Part shown: positions 5,853 to 6,253 of the stretch, one piece after another | Numbering within the stretch: the first letter of the stretch is position 1 | Layout of the letters: each line of letters starts with the position of its first letter | Assembly (NCBI GenBank): GCA_027049085.1 | Contig: JALTVH010000063.1 | Span: 1-6,253 of the forward strand | Direction of reading: 5' to 3' | Source of the DNA: Aquificaceae bacterium | GTDB lineage: Bacteria; Aquificota; Aquificia; Aquificales; Aquificaceae | Length of the DNA: 6,253 nt | The notes under the pieces: generated by a model | Seen by the model: only the letters and a program-made list of their open reading frames with translations | What the model was told of the DNA's origin: nothing | Databases searched by the model: none | Translations under genes and position numbers: made by a program

Positions 5853-6253
5853 GATCAGTCCCTTCATCGTAATGGATATTCTCAGGGAAGCAAAGCTGTA
5901 TGACGATGTAATACACCTTGAGATAGGCGAGCCAGACCTTGACCCGCCCCCCGCTGTAATTGGGGCTCTTAGGAGATCCATTGATGAGAGAAAGTACTTT
6001 TACACACCCGCCCTCGGTCTCTGGGAGCTCAGGGAAAAGATAGCACAGCATTATGAAAGAACCTACGGAGTTTCAGTTGATCCCGAGAGAATAGCGGTTA
6101 CAACCGGCACATCAGGTGCCTTCCTCGTTGCCTATGCCATTCTTATGGACAGAGGAGAAAAGATAGCCCTCGGAGATCCCTCCTATCCCTGTTACAGGAA
6201 TTTTTCCCACCTCCTTAATATAGAACCTCACTTTGTCCCTCTATCGCCATCAA
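5836..6253 (+). CDS. Class I/II PLP-dependent aminotransferase (partial, N-terminal 139 residues)
   Basis: This is the N-terminal part of a fold-type I aminotransferase of the aspartate aminotransferase group (COG0436). It transfers an amino group between an amino acid and a keto acid through PLP in the cytoplasm. The sequence shows the opening ISPFIVMDILREA, then IHLEIGEPDLDPPPAV (26-41), YTPALGLWELREKIA (56-70), the phosphate-side TTGTSGAF (89-96), and LGDPSYPCYRN (112-122). The Schiff-base lysine and C-terminal domain lie beyond the window, so intactness and substrate cannot be judged; aspartate, alanine or an aromatic amino acid are all possible. ATG at 5836 was chosen because it keeps the conserved PFIVMDIL opening. 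It overlaps the end of the preceding gene by 17 bases. A later in-frame ATG (5872) would lose conserved residues. No good ribosome-binding site is visible, so coupling to the upstream gene is likely. Confidence 0.9.
   Translation, partial: MRRKDKISPFIVMDILREAKLYDDVIHLEIGEPDLDPPPAVIGALRRSIDERKYFYTPALGLWELREKIAQHYERTYGVSVDPERIAVTTGTSGAFLVAYAILMDRGEKIALGDPSYPCYRNFSHLLNIEPHFVPLSPS

Overview
This window looks like chromosomal DNA from a flagellated, diderm (outer-membrane) bacterium, probably thermophilic. The evidence is very tight gene packing, Lys/Glu-rich proteins, and arginine coded mainly by AGG/AGA. It also has an apolipoprotein N-acyltransferase, a lipoprotein-type lytic transglycosylase and a flagellar protein. 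The style resembles Aquificota or a similar deep-branching thermophilic lineage, but that is an impression from the sequence, not a database result. No mobile element, CRISPR array, tRNA or rRNA was seen.

Layout: two divergent gene clusters leave a 44-base gap at 3276-3319. Leftwards (minus strand) run hemL (glutamate-1-semialdehyde aminomutase, 5-carbon route to tetrapyrroles), a flippase-like polytopic membrane protein (UPF0104 / LPG_synthase_TM type), and lnt (apolipoprotein N-acyltransferase). Lnt runs off the left edge just after its catalytic cysteine. Rightwards (plus strand) run an MltD-like lytic transglycosylase lipoprotein, mobA (molybdopterin guanylyltransferase), a 276-residue protein that reads as FliJ joined to a MotE/YlxF-type protein, and a class I PLP aminotransferase cut by the right edge. 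Neighbouring genes in each cluster overlap at stop/start (TGATG, probably CTGA, TAATG, ATGA, and a 17-base overlap). Each cluster is therefore probably one operon with translational coupling.

Functional picture: several products serve the cell envelope (Lnt, the flippase-like protein, the lytic transglycosylase) and the flagellum (FliJ-MotE). The lytic transglycosylase has a lipobox, so it is a plausible substrate of the divergently encoded Lnt. hemL, mobA and the aminotransferase are cofactor or amino-acid metabolism genes and seem to be simple operon passengers.

The most unusual item is the single-ORF fusion of a FliJ-like cytoplasmic coiled coil to a membrane-anchored MotE/YlxF module. 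In many genomes these are two adjacent genes. Secondary points are the apparently leaderless hemL start inside a shared divergent promoter, the lack of an ATG/GTG start near the expected beginning of lnt, and a strongly basic tail plus a cysteine pair in the lytic transglycosylase.
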